Both the position numbers and the translations under genes were made by a program. A DNA stretch of 64,000 nt from assembly GCA_947452455.1 (NCBI GenBank), contig CANGBX010000004.1, positions 1 to 64,000 on the forward strand, in the 5' to 3' direction. Under the pieces are notes generated by a model. The model worked only from the letters and a program-made list of their open reading frames with translations, was not told the DNA's origin and did no database searches. Positions 7,555-15,856 of this stretch are shown here, piece after piece (position 1 is the stretch's first letter; each line of letters opens with the position of its first letter). Origin of the DNA: Beijerinckiaceae bacterium (GTDB lineage: Bacteria; Pseudomonadota; Alphaproteobacteria; Rhizobiales; Beijerinckiaceae).

Positions 7555-8763
7555 ATGTCGCGCTGCAGAATTGCCATTATCGGTGGTGGGCTCGCTGGAC
7601 TTGCGGCTGCCAATGCGCTGCGCACCCACGGCATTCAGGCCGAAGTTTTTGAGGCGGCTTCCGAACTTGGCGAAATCGGCGCATCGGTGAATTGCAGCCC
7701 GCAGGCCGTGAAAGCTTTGCATGCAGTGGGCGTGGGCCCGCAGGTGGATGCAATCGGCCACAAGTCACCGGGGCCTGTAACGCGCAATATGATCACGGGC
7801 GAGTTTCTCGAATATACCAATCGCTTCGAACTCGCTGAACGCTATGGAATGCCCTATTATTGCTTCCACCGCGCGGACCTCATTGACGCATTGGCTGAGC
7901 CGCTTGACCGCGGTCACATTCACCTTGGCCACCGCTTGAAAAGCGCTGACATGCGTGAGGATGGCGTTACGCTGCATTTCACCAATGGCAAATCGGTCGA
8001 GGCTGAATATGTGATCGCAGCAGATGGTGTGAAATCTGTCATGCGCCAGACGCTTTATGGTGATGACAATCCAACCTTCACCGGCCAAATGGTCTGGCGC
8101 GCGCTTCTCAAAGCCGAAGATGTGCCAGCCGATTGCCTAGAACCACATGGGCACGTGCAATGGGTCGGTCCCGGCCGCCATCTGATCGCCTATTACATTC
8201 GCCAGAACCGGCTTGTGAATGTCGTTTCGCAGGTCGATACCGACGTGTGGGAAGAAGAGGGCTGGGCAATCAAAGGCGATCCGGATTTGATGCGCGCGAG
8301 CTATCCCAATGCGGAACCAAATCTTTTGAAGCTTTTGAGCACGATCAAGGAATGCTCGAAGTGGGGCCTATTCACGCGCCCGATCACCAATAATTGGGGG
8401 CATGGACGCATCCAGCTGATCGGCGATGCCGCGCATGCGATGGTGCCAAGTGTGGGCCAAGGTGCCTGCATGGCCTTTGAAGATTCCTATGTGCTGGGCC
8501 GCTGGATGCAGACATGTGCAGACCCGAAAGAGGCTTTTGAAAATTTCCGTAAAGTGCGAATTCCGCGCGTTCATGGCGTGCAGAATCTCTCTAACTCGGC
8601 CAATAAGTTCAAACATATGGCCGACCAGGACAAGCAGAAGAAAGAAATCAAATCCGGCAATGGCACGCATGGCAAGATTGCCTGGGTGTGGGGATTTGAG
8701 CCAGAGCAAGATTGGGACAAGGTTCCCGACAATGTGCCGGACGCTTATCGCACACCGGCTTGA
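7555..8763 (+). CDS. FAD-dependent aromatic monooxygenase (salicylate hydroxylase/6-hydroxynicotinate monooxygenase type)
   Basis: This 402-residue class A flavoprotein monooxygenase hydroxylates an aromatic ring with NAD(P)H and O2, often with decarboxylation. It shows the FAD motif IAIIGGGLAGLAAANAL (5-21), the ASVNCSPQAVKAL substrate-cap region, the DG motif (AADGVKSVMRQ near 161) and the GDAAHAM ribityl-binding motif near 292. The C-terminus is of the salicylate-hydroxylase/NicC kind. An AAGGAGG lies 6 bases before the ATG. It is followed by a strong terminator and converges on a TctC-type binding protein. The true substrate is unknown; salicylate, 3-hydroxybenzoate and 6-hydroxynicotinate enzymes all share these motifs. 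Confidence 0.9.
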   Translation: MSRCRIAIIGGGLAGLAAANALRTHGIQAEVFEAASELGEIGASVNCSPQAVKALHAVGVGPQVDAIGHKSPGPVTRNMITGEFLEYTNRFELAERYGMPYYCFHRADLIDALAEPLDRGHIHLGHRLKSADMREDGVTLHFTNGKSVEAEYVIAADGVKSVMRQTLYGDDNPTFTGQMVWRALLKAEDVPADCLEPHGHVQWVGPGRHLIAYYIRQNRLVNVVSQVDTDVWEEEGWAIKGDPDLMRASYPNAEPNLLKLLSTIKECSKWGLFTRPITNNWGHGRIQLIGDAAHAMVPSVGQGACMAFEDSYVLGRWMQTCADPKEAFENFRKVRIPRVHGVQNLSNSANKFKHMADQDKQKKEIKSGNGTHGKIAWVWGFEPEQDWDKVPDNVPDAYRTPA

Positions 8764-8778
8764 CATAAAGCGCATATA

Positions 8779-8808
8779 AAAAAGGCCGGGATCACTCCCG
8801 GCCTTTTT
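8779..8808. terminator. Rho-independent terminator, usable in both directions
   Basis: A perfect 8-base-pair stem, GGCCGGGA (8784-8791) with TCCCGGCC (8796-8803), closes a TCAC loop and is flanked by an A-run before and TTTTT after. It sits between the converging monooxygenase and binding-protein genes and can stop both transcripts. Confidence 0.93.
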
Positions 8809-8826
8809 GTTTGTGGTCTGCGCAGC

Positions 8827-9843
8827 TTATTCCGAAATGCGCTTCACATCTTCATAGAAGCTCTTGGGCTTCTTCGACAAAGCTTCCATGGTTGCTTGAA
8901 TATCCTGCGCGGAAACAGGGTGGATCGACATGCCGATCTTCTGCGCCTCGCCCAAGAACTCCTTGTCCTTCAGCGTTTCCGGCAAAGCCTTGCGCAGTGC
9001 TGCAAGGCGATCCGCGGGGACGCCAGCGGGCGCGGCAATCGGGCGACCAATCGCCAGGTCCTTGAAGAAGAAGCTCAGCATATCTTTGGTATTTTGATCC
9101 TTCGCATAATCAAAAACGCTCGGCATTTTGCCGAATTCTTCTGTCGTCGAGCGACCCATTTGAACAATCAGATTGATCTTCTTTTCCTTGAAGGGTTCCG
9201 CGAGATTGGTACGCAGAATCATTTCTGAAACACCACACACACCAAACACCTCACCACGATCCATGGCCAAGCGAATGGCCGGCATGCCCGGATAGCCCGA
9301 TACAAGCTTCATTTTCGCGCCAAGCAGATTTTTAATGACGGCGCTGAAGCGGAAAATATCGGTCGCTGGTGCGCTCGATCCGAATGTCACTTCTTTTTGT
9401 AACAGCTCATCGAAATTCTTTACGCCCGCATCGCCCTGCAACATGCAGAACTGGATTTCCTGCGACATGCTGCCGATCCATGACAGCTTCACCGGATCAA
9501 ACATGGCAGACGAATTGCCGAGATAAGGTTCAATGGCAGCCTGCGATGTGAACATGGAAATGGTCGTTCCATCGGCAGGCGCTTTGAATAGATGATTGGC
9601 CGCGAGCAATGTGCCAGCGCCCGGCATGTTGGAAATCATAGTCTGCGGATTGCCCGGTAAGTATTTACCGATATGGCGACCCAAGAGACGCAGCTGAATA
9701 TCATTCTCGCCATTGGGCGTGAAGCCGGAGACCATGGTGAGAGTCTTGCCCTTGTAAAAGTCAGCAACAGCATCTGCTTTGGCAGTGCCGGATGAGAGCA
9801 AACCGACCGCAACGACGGCCAAAACCTTATTCATCATGCGCAT
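8827..9843 (-). CDS. TctC-type (tripartite tricarboxylate transporter) periplasmic binding protein
   Basis: The 338-residue protein has a signal peptide (about residues 1-24, ending GTAKA) followed by VADFYKGKTLTMVSGFTPNG, the typical N-terminus of TctC/Bug binding proteins. The MPGAGTLLAANHLF motif near residue 68 lines the carboxylate pocket. The length fits the family (about 320-340 residues). Proteins of this family bind carboxylates such as nicotinate, glutamate or aromatic acids. AAGGAG precedes the ATG at 9843. The gene is downstream of the secreted class II aldolase in the same operon. No TctA or TctB gene is present in the window. Confidence 0.92.
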   Translation of the reverse strand: MRMMNKVLAVVAVGLLSSGTAKADAVADFYKGKTLTMVSGFTPNGENDIQLRLLGRHIGKYLPGNPQTMISNMPGAGTLLAANHLFKAPADGTTISMFTSQAAIEPYLGNSSAMFDPVKLSWIGSMSQEIQFCMLQGDAGVKNFDELLQKEVTFGSSAPATDIFRFSAVIKNLLGAKMKLVSGYPGMPAIRLAMDRGEVFGVCGVSEMILRTNLAEPFKEKKINLIVQMGRSTTEEFGKMPSVFDYAKDQNTKDMLSFFFKDLAIGRPIAAPAGVPADRLAALRKALPETLKDKEFLGEAQKIGMSIHPVSAQDIQATMEALSKKPKSFYEDVKRISE

Positions 9844-9884
9844 ATGAGCGCTCCTTCCGTAATGAGATGATCTGGGCTTGTGGC

Positions 9885-10721
9885 TCAGCGCTTTTCTTGT
9901 GTTTGGGTGAGACCAAATTGTGAGCGATCAATCGCCGCCTTGGCAGCCGGATCGAGTGTCTTCTGACGGAAATGCTCCCATGGACGATTGATGTCGAATT
10001 CATCTTCCGTGAACAACTCGGGCGTGTTCATGGTCTTGATATTTTTTGAGATATTGAGTGCCTGTGTCTGCATCTTGGCGTTGATGTCGATGTAAACTGC
10101 AAAGACAACCGCCTGCTTGATCGACTTCCCAACGACCGTTTCACCGTGACCACGCATCAGCGCCACGGGATTTGGCCCCAAAACTTTAGCAAGAGCCGCA
10201 CCACGCTTGCTATCCGTGATCTGCATACCGCGCCCACCAGGCTCGCGCGCATCCCGAATTTCGAAGGTTGGCGATTCCAAAGGCAGGAAACCCGCCTGAG
10301 CCACCACAGGCTTCAACTTGATCGGTGTCAGGCTAAGAGGAATCACGCCCATCGAATGGGAATGGATGACGGCTCTCACATCCGGCCGCACCTTATAAAT
10401 TTCACCGTGAATATAGCGCTCGCCATTGACACGGCGACCCTTGGGATCAATCGGTTGGCTATCGTTGACGCGGACTTCGAGAATATCTGCCTTAGTCACC
10501 AAAGCCGGTGGCATGGCTTGCGGCATAAGAAAGACATTCTGATCTTTATTAGAACGCGCAGTCACGTGGCCGAAAGAATCGAGGATTCCCTCATTCACAA
10601 GAATTTTGTAGGCAGTGACAATATCTTCTTTGAGCGCATCATCAGGGTCGGCGGGCGCCTGTGCCCAAGCATTTCCTGAAACACCGATTAAAAGCGCAAG
10701 TGCCATTATGGTCTTGGCCAT
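9885..10721 (-). CDS. Secreted class II aldolase/adducin family protein
   Basis: This 278-residue protein opens with a clear signal peptide (MAKTIMALALLIGVSGNAWA, cut after Ala-Trp-Ala). The class II aldolase domain follows: GHVTAR near residue 52 (phosphate-binding loop), the metal-binding HSHS near 122 (AVIHSHSMGVIPLS) and RGHGETVVG near 191 (third histidine). The fold normally makes or cleaves sugar phosphates or decarboxylates in the cytosol. A signal peptide is unusual because sugar-phosphate substrates do not occur in the periplasm. It could be a periplasmic hydratase/decarboxylase or a binding protein. GGAGGATTGC precedes the ATG. The TctC-type gene follows 41 bases later. Confidence 0.88.
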   Translation of the reverse strand: MAKTIMALALLIGVSGNAWAQAPADPDDALKEDIVTAYKILVNEGILDSFGHVTARSNKDQNVFLMPQAMPPALVTKADILEVRVNDSQPIDPKGRRVNGERYIHGEIYKVRPDVRAVIHSHSMGVIPLSLTPIKLKPVVAQAGFLPLESPTFEIRDAREPGGRGMQITDSKRGAALAKVLGPNPVALMRGHGETVVGKSIKQAVVFAVYIDINAKMQTQALNISKNIKTMNTPELFTEDEFDINRPWEHFRQKTLDPAAKAAIDRSQFGLTQTQEKR

Positions 10722-10788
10722 GCAATCCTCCCCCCATTTTTATTGGCAAAATTAGAGCGGCCTTTGCGCGGTTAAGCAATGGCATAGG

Positions 10789-10825
10789 GAGGGAATTGAA
10801 TAAGCCAAGCGGGATTTGGATTGGC
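10789..10825 (+). repeat. Direct-repeat pair matching the element at 7422-7460
   Basis: GAGGGAATTGAATAAGC (10789) and GCGGGATTTGGATTGGC (10809) are 20 bases apart and closely match the two copies before the FAD monooxygenase. The second copy differs from the one at 7444 by one base in the first 17. The region lies between the divergent class II aldolase operon and the SGNH hydrolase, and either promoter could be the target. Confidence 0.4.
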
Positions 10826-10885
10826 CGCCATGAAAGACTGAGATCAGGCTCTCTATCAAAATCTCAAGCTTTGGGAGAAACGCCC

Positions 10886-11683
10886 ATGACGCGCCTTCGA
10901 TTTGCTGCTGCCCTTGCTGCAACACTCACTTTCACCTACGGCCAAGCCTTCGCTCAGATGGCGCCAAATCCGATTGTGAAAGAGGCCAAGGTCGATTCTC
11001 CCAAGCGTATCCTCTTCATCGGCAACAGCTTGATGTATTACAGTGGCGGCTTGCAAACGCATTTGCATCGCATGGCGGGCGCTGGCAGCCCGCCCGTCGA
11101 TCTCAAAGATGGTTATAAATCGGTACATATTACAGGTGCCAATCTCACCAATTATCCGATCGAGTTTTTGGTAAAGCCCGGCAATGTCGGTGTGAAAGAG
11201 CCCTTCGAATTGGTTGTTTTTGCGTCCAATTCTTTGGATGCCAACAGTGATCAGGGCAAAACGACCTATCTACAAAAATCAAAAGAATGGATTCAAGTGA
11301 TCCGTGCAGAGGGTGCCGAACCCGTACTCTATTGGTTGCCAGCGACTGTGAAACCCCATCCACTGGCTGGCAGCGACCTTGGGGCCAAGACCGAAGAGAT
11401 GATGCTTAAAGCCGCGAATGAAAATAATGTTTTAGTTTTACCCGTCGCGCTGGCTTTCCGCGAAGCTTATCGCCAACGCCCCGACATCAAGCTGCAAGTG
11501 TATGACGGCAATCACCCGACTGTCGCAGGCCAATATCTCGCGGCCGCCGTGGCTTATGCTACTTTCTATAAGCAATCGCCTGTCGGCAATCCGTATGATT
11601 ATTTCGGCGCTCTGGATGCCGACACGAAAACCTTTGTGCAGAAGATCGCTGACGACACAGTCAAGACGTTCTTCGGGCGCTAA
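10886..11683 (+). CDS. Secreted SGNH-hydrolase-like protein
   Basis: From the ATG at 10886 (preceded by GGGAGAAA) the protein has 265 residues with a signal peptide ending AFA|QM near residue 22. RILFIGNSLMYYSGG (residues 41-55) is the GDSL-like block I with the nucleophile serine. YDGNHPTVAGQYLA near residue 210 carries the Asp and His of the catalytic triad. An ASNS segment near residue 114 may be the oxyanion block. The fold is that of SGNH esterases. The substrate is unknown and the protein is expected in the periplasm. It is divergent from the class II aldolase operon and abuts the end of the ten-gene operon 12 bases downstream. Confidence 0.82.
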   Translation: MTRLRFAAALAATLTFTYGQAFAQMAPNPIVKEAKVDSPKRILFIGNSLMYYSGGLQTHLHRMAGAGSPPVDLKDGYKSVHITGANLTNYPIEFLVKPGNVGVKEPFELVVFASNSLDANSDQGKTTYLQKSKEWIQVIRAEGAEPVLYWLPATVKPHPLAGSDLGAKTEEMMLKAANENNVLVLPVALAFREAYRQRPDIKLQVYDGNHPTVAGQYLAAAVAYATFYKQSPVGNPYDYFGALDADTKTFVQKIADDTVKTFFGR

Positions 11684-11695
11684 GGCACCCGAAAC

Positions 11696-12712
11696 TTAAT
11701 TGCTTCCCAGAAGCTGTTTGGCCAGATCAACCACTTCGGGTGGTGAATTGATGATTTCGCGGGCGATATGATCAAGCACCGCTCCGTCTGTCGGCTCTAT
11801 TTCCATTTTGAGCTTTTCAGACTCTTGCAAGAAAGCTTTGTCGACCATGGTCGCATCAAACGCTTTGCGCAAAATAGCAACGCGATCTGCGGGTGTGCCT
11901 GGCGGCACAAAGAAAGCGCGAGCGAATTGACCTGAGGCGGAAATCAACCGCACGGCAGCTTTTTCTTTCTCGCCCTGCGCGAGCTCAAGCAAGGTTGGAA
12001 CATTCGGCAAAGTGGGATCACGCGTCAGGCCATCCACGACCAAAACATTGAACGTCTTATTCTCGATATATTGAGGCGCTGAAATCACAACGCTGATCCA
12101 ATTGGCGCCGCGTCCTTGGATCTCGCCCCTCTCCATCGCAAGATTGAGATCGGCTGTGCCATTATAGCCCAGCACAATCTTATATTTTGTACCGAGCAAT
12201 TGGTTAAGCGCAGCAGGAACCGTATAGGTCGGAGAATTTCGCCCTGTGGCACCGATAATCGTTTCCGTCTTTTTCGCTGCTTCTAATGTTTGCGCAGGTG
12301 CCGTGTGCCAAACACCCAGCATATTGCGCAAAGGTGCCATATTGCCGATCCAATGCCACTTCGTGACATCATAACGGCCCTTAACTTCGGCTTCCGTAAT
12401 CTGACCGGTCACATTGGTTTGCTGAACGATGCCGATGGTGAGGCCGTCTTTGGCAACGGAATGTTCCATTTGAACAGCTGTTGCCACGCCACCGCCCACA
12501 CCACCCGCGATCTTGACGATCATTTGCGGCTGGCCGGGAATATAACGCGCCATGTGATTTGCTAGCGTGCGGGCATAAACATCATAAGAGCCGCCGGCAC
12601 CTGCGCCCACCAGCACTGACACGCTTTTGCCGGCATAAAAATCCTGAGCAGCAACGGGGGCTGCGCAAGACAGGAGGGACATTCCGGCAAGACAGACAAG
12701 CCTCAGTGACAT
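11696..12712 (-). CDS. TctC-type periplasmic binding protein, last gene of ten-gene operon
   Basis: From the ATG at 12712 (CAGGAGG 8 bases upstream) the protein has 338 residues. The signal peptide is followed by DFYAGKSVSVLVGAGAGGSYD. The family loop with GGVGGG near residue 70 and the C-terminal helix (EIINSPPEVVDLAKQLL) fit TctC/Bug proteins. It lies 28 bases after the alpha/beta hydrolase stop and shares the operon that starts with the ABC importer. This operon therefore has both an ABC importer and an orphan TctC-type receptor. A second ATG further upstream was rejected because it lacks a ribosome site and would place the signal peptide internally. Confidence 0.9.
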   Translation of the reverse strand: MSLRLVCLAGMSLLSCAAPVAAQDFYAGKSVSVLVGAGAGGSYDVYARTLANHMARYIPGQPQMIVKIAGGVGGGVATAVQMEHSVAKDGLTIGIVQQTNVTGQITEAEVKGRYDVTKWHWIGNMAPLRNMLGVWHTAPAQTLEAAKKTETIIGATGRNSPTYTVPAALNQLLGTKYKIVLGYNGTADLNLAMERGEIQGRGANWISVVISAPQYIENKTFNVLVVDGLTRDPTLPNVPTLLELAQGEKEKAAVRLISASGQFARAFFVPPGTPADRVAILRKAFDATMVDKAFLQESEKLKMEIEPTDGAVLDHIAREIINSPPEVVDLAKQLLGSN

Positions 12713-12740
12713 GATTTCCCTCCTGTGATTGAAGTTAAAC

Positions 12741-13541
12741 TCAGCCGTGGCGCTTGCACCAATCGATGACGATTTGATTGAAGCCATCCGGATCTTCGAT
12801 ATTGGGCAAATGACGCGCCTTCGGAATGGCAAGGAATTCTCCATGCTGGACCGTTTGTGCGATCATCTTGTTTTCTTCCGGATTGGCGCCCGGATCATCT
12901 TCACCGCACAGAACATAAGTCGGTGCAGAAATTTTGGAGAGCTGATCCGTCCATTTGAAATTCTGGATCGCCGCCGCGCAGCCAATGTAACCGGATGGCG
13001 TGCATGAGGCGACAGTCTCGCGAATTTGCTGCCATCGGCCAGGATTACGCGCCTTAAATTCGGGGCTCAGCCAGCGCCCTAAAGTTGTATCGGCAATCGG
13101 CTCCAATGAATTTTCGCGGCGGATATGCACAATGCGATCACCCCAACGCTTTTGCGCATCTGCGGGCGATTGGCTCTGCGTGTCGCACAGGATCAGTGAG
13201 TGCAAGCGCGAGGGATGGTTGATCCCCAGCCCCTGCCCGATCATGCCGCCAATGGATAGACCGCAAAAATGCACTTTCTCAATGCCAAGCCGATCCATGG
13301 CTTCAACCGCGTCATTGACGAGATCATCCATCAGATAAAGACCGGGCGCTGCATCGCTGCCGCCATGCCCGCGCAAGTCAACCCGCAACACACGAAAGCC
13401 TGCTGCGGTGAAGGCTGCAACTTGCTCTGCCCACATTCCCATGTCTGAGGCGAGCGCATGAGCGAAATAAACAACTGGCGCTTTTTCATGACCCACCAGA
13501 TCATAAGCAATGCGCAGGCCGTTGGCTTTTCTGTAAAGCAT
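12741..13541 (-). CDS. Alpha/beta hydrolase (3-oxoadipate enol-lactonase-like)
   Basis: From the ATG at 13541 (AAGGGG upstream) the protein has 266 residues. The alpha/beta hydrolase pattern is complete: the oxyanion loop HALASDMGMW near residue 30, the nucleophile elbow GLSIGG near residue 92, the acid in CGEDDPG near 213, and the histidine in KARHLPNIE near 243. The sequence resembles PcaD lactonases and meta-cleavage hydrolases, which hydrolyse ring-cleavage products in the cytosol. The start lies 10 bases after the FAH-family gene. Exact substrate is not decided by sequence. Confidence 0.9.
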   Translation of the reverse strand: MLYRKANGLRIAYDLVGHEKAPVVYFAHALASDMGMWAEQVAAFTAAGFRVLRVDLRGHGGSDAAPGLYLMDDLVNDAVEAMDRLGIEKVHFCGLSIGGMIGQGLGINHPSRLHSLILCDTQSQSPADAQKRWGDRIVHIRRENSLEPIADTTLGRWLSPEFKARNPGRWQQIRETVASCTPSGYIGCAAAIQNFKWTDQLSKISAPTYVLCGEDDPGANPEENKMIAQTVQHGEFLAIPKARHLPNIEDPDGFNQIVIDWCKRHG

Positions 13542-13551
13542 ATCGCGCCCC

Positions 13552-14415
13552 TTAGGCCTGATGCGCGCGCACCGGCACATCCATGCGGCCGATGAGCGGG
13601 CTTTCCAGCGTGATCACATCACCCGGCTTGACCGGACCCACGCCCGAGCATGTGCCCGTGTAAATCACATCACCCGGATAGAGCGTATAAAACGAGGTCG
13701 CGAATTCAATGAGGCGGACGACGTTGTAAATCAAATAAGCCGTATTGGTTTTTTGGCGCGTCTCGCCATTCACCTTCAGCTCCAGCGGCACATCGGTGGG
13801 ATCGGGTACTTCATCTGCCGTCACCATCCAAGGACCGAGCACGGCATAACCATCGGGTGACTTGCGGAAGGACCGATCTTCCGGACCGCGGATCGTCATG
13901 TCGAGACCCAGCGAATAACCCGCCACATAATTCAGCGCATCTGCCTGTGTGACATTTGTGCATTGCTTGCCGATGACAACCACGAGCTCAAGCTCGTGAT
14001 CCGTGCGACGCTCAGGGAAACGCACCGGCACGCCTTCTGACGGGCCGACCAGCGAGGTCGGCGCCTTCAAGAACAAACCATCGGTCCCAATCTTGGCGGT
14101 ATGCTTGGATCCACCGGCCTGACGGGCGGCTTCCATTTCGATGATGTGATCCTGATAATTTGTGGGAGCCGCAACAATCTTTGGCACGCGCGCCACAGGC
14201 GACAATAGCTTCACGCTCGCTACATCAAGACCCGGTGCTTTTTTGGCAGCTTCCATAAGGCGATCTTTGATCTGCGGAAGAGCCGCAATAACGGCATCAC
14301 ATATCGCCGTATAGGGCGTCTTGGCACGCACTTCTGTCTGGATATCTGTCACATCATGGATCTTGTCGCCGATCACAACACCAAGGCGATCGTCTCCGAA
14401 ACGGCAAATACGCAT
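13552..14415 (-). CDS. Fumarylacetoacetate hydrolase (FAH) family protein
   Basis: From the ATG at 14415 (GAAAGGAAAAG upstream) the protein has 287 residues. The FAH fold is recognisable by its metal and carboxylate-binding segment, RRTDHELELVVVIGK (near 155-168) with its acidic residues, and by the following NYVAGYSLGLDMTIRG. The C-terminal GDVIYTGTCSGVGPVKPGD (near 243-261) completes the active site. Relatives hydrolyse acylpyruvates, hydrate 2-oxopent-4-enoate or decarboxylate 2-oxoacids. In this operon it would act on a ring-cleavage or dicarboxylate product. The 17-base gap to the hydrolase start indicates co-transcription. Confidence 0.92.
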   Translation of the reverse strand: MRICRFGDDRLGVVIGDKIHDVTDIQTEVRAKTPYTAICDAVIAALPQIKDRLMEAAKKAPGLDVASVKLLSPVARVPKIVAAPTNYQDHIIEMEAARQAGGSKHTAKIGTDGLFLKAPTSLVGPSEGVPVRFPERRTDHELELVVVIGKQCTNVTQADALNYVAGYSLGLDMTIRGPEDRSFRKSPDGYAVLGPWMVTADEVPDPTDVPLELKVNGETRQKTNTAYLIYNVVRLIEFATSFYTLYPGDVIYTGTCSGVGPVKPGDVITLESPLIGRMDVPVRAHQA

Positions 14416-14440
14416 GGGCTTTTCCTTTCGTGATTCCGGC

Positions 14441-15838
14441 CTAGGCCTGCAAGGCCTTTGCAATGTCCTGCGCGCTGGTGAGCCTTTCGGCATTCATGAC
14501 GAGATCGATGATCTTGTCAGTCTTCTCACGCGAGAATTGCGTTTCTGACAATTTGCGGAATTTTGCGATCACATCCTCTTCGGTCGCGAATTTATGCTCG
14601 CTACCGCGCGGGGCCTCAACCGTCTCTTCCTGCACATCACCCTGTTTGAAGCGAATTTCCACACGCACCTTGTGACGGAAGCGCGAACCGAGTGCCGTAA
14701 TGGCTGGGTCTTCCACCACGTCAACAAGCTTGGAGACTTCGATACGTTCCGGATCAGCCACTTTGTCTTCGGTGAATTGCGCAACGAAGGCATCGCCTTC
14801 GAGCAAATAGGTGGCGATGCAATAGGGCAGATTGAGCTGCGCCGAGGTGAGCCCCTGCGGCTTATAAGGCCAGCCCACATGATCAGCTGTTACGCGTGAA
14901 CCATGAACGATGATCTTTTCAACATCAGCCAAAGTGAAGGGACGGCGCGCCTGAATGTCGCGAATGCCATCGAGCGTTGTGTGGTTCGAGCCCACGCATG
15001 AATAGAATTTGAGTGCGATTTGCATCGTCTCAAAGCGTTCGCCCAAACCATCTGACAAGGCCGCCATATTGAAGCGATCTGTCGAGCGCGAGAAGGTCGT
15101 GCAAAAGCCGCCATATTCGCTCTCCAGCACATCTTGAATGCCGGTGAAGCCTTTCTTGGCCAGCAATGCACCATAATAGCCTGACTGCGCCGAGCGGCCG
15201 GCATGCATGCGCTTGACCATAGAGCCATATTGCGCGGCCATGAGACCTGCAGCCTGCGTGCCGCCAATGCCCAGAGCATTCACTGTCTGGCCTGCATCCA
15301 GACGCATGGCGCGTGCAGAACCTGCAGCAGCCGAGAAGACGCCGAGCGTGGCGCCCGAATGCCAGCCCTGGCCGATATGTTCTTGCCCCATGCAAATGCC
15401 AACACGCGGGCCGATTTCATAACCTGCCACTGTCGCAGCCAAAAACTCTTTGCCGGAGATGGAAGCATCTTTCTCAAGCACGGCGAAAATGCCGGGCAAA
15501 GTGACAGCGCCCACATGCAGCACACCAACGCGGTGCACATCATCAAGCTCGAAGCTTTGCACCAGAGAGCCATTGATCAGCACAGCATGCGGCGAAGACA
15601 GCTTTTCTTTCGTGCCCCAAACAGAGGAATCAGCCGTCTTGTCCACTTCGCCGAGCGTTTCACGCAGAATGCGGCTCCATGGCAGATTGATGCCGTAAAT
15701 CGCGCAGCCCAGTGAATCGAGCGTCAGTAATTTGATGCGCTTCAGCACATCGGCTGGAATCCGCTCATAAGTAAAACCGCTGACAAATTCTGCCATCGCG
15801 CGGGTGTGTGGATTATCACCATTATGGGACTTGGCCAT
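14441..15838 (-). CDS. MmgE/PrpD family protein (first of a tandem pair of dehydratase-like genes)
   Basis: The 465-residue protein is of MmgE/PrpD type, the family of 2-methylcitrate and related hydro-lyases and isomerases. It has the N-terminal helical domain (LKRIKLLTLDSLGCAIYG near residues 32-49) and the family segments DDVHRVGVLHVGA and GWHSGATLGVFSAAA, then MKRMHAGRSAQSGYYGALLA near residue 205 with its conserved basic residues. CVGSNHTTLDGI lies near 285. It differs from the second PrpD protein, so they are not a recent duplication. It starts 18 bases after the stop of that gene. The substrate is not predicted. Confidence 0.9.
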   Translation of the reverse strand: MAKSHNGDNPHTRAMAEFVSGFTYERIPADVLKRIKLLTLDSLGCAIYGINLPWSRILRETLGEVDKTADSSVWGTKEKLSSPHAVLINGSLVQSFELDDVHRVGVLHVGAVTLPGIFAVLEKDASISGKEFLAATVAGYEIGPRVGICMGQEHIGQGWHSGATLGVFSAAAGSARAMRLDAGQTVNALGIGGTQAAGLMAAQYGSMVKRMHAGRSAQSGYYGALLAKKGFTGIQDVLESEYGGFCTTFSRSTDRFNMAALSDGLGERFETMQIALKFYSCVGSNHTTLDGIRDIQARRPFTLADVEKIIVHGSRVTADHVGWPYKPQGLTSAQLNLPYCIATYLLEGDAFVAQFTEDKVADPERIEVSKLVDVVEDPAITALGSRFRHKVRVEIRFKQGDVQEETVEAPRGSEHKFATEEDVIAKFRKLSETQFSREKTDKIIDLVMNAERLTSAQDIAKALQA

Positions 15839-15856
15839 GATTTTTCCTTTTCTTGT

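Noticed and set aside
10661-10885. 75-residue extension of the SGNH hydrolase
   Set aside because: It would bury the signal peptide inside the protein. The ATG at 10886 has its own ribosome site and signal peptide.
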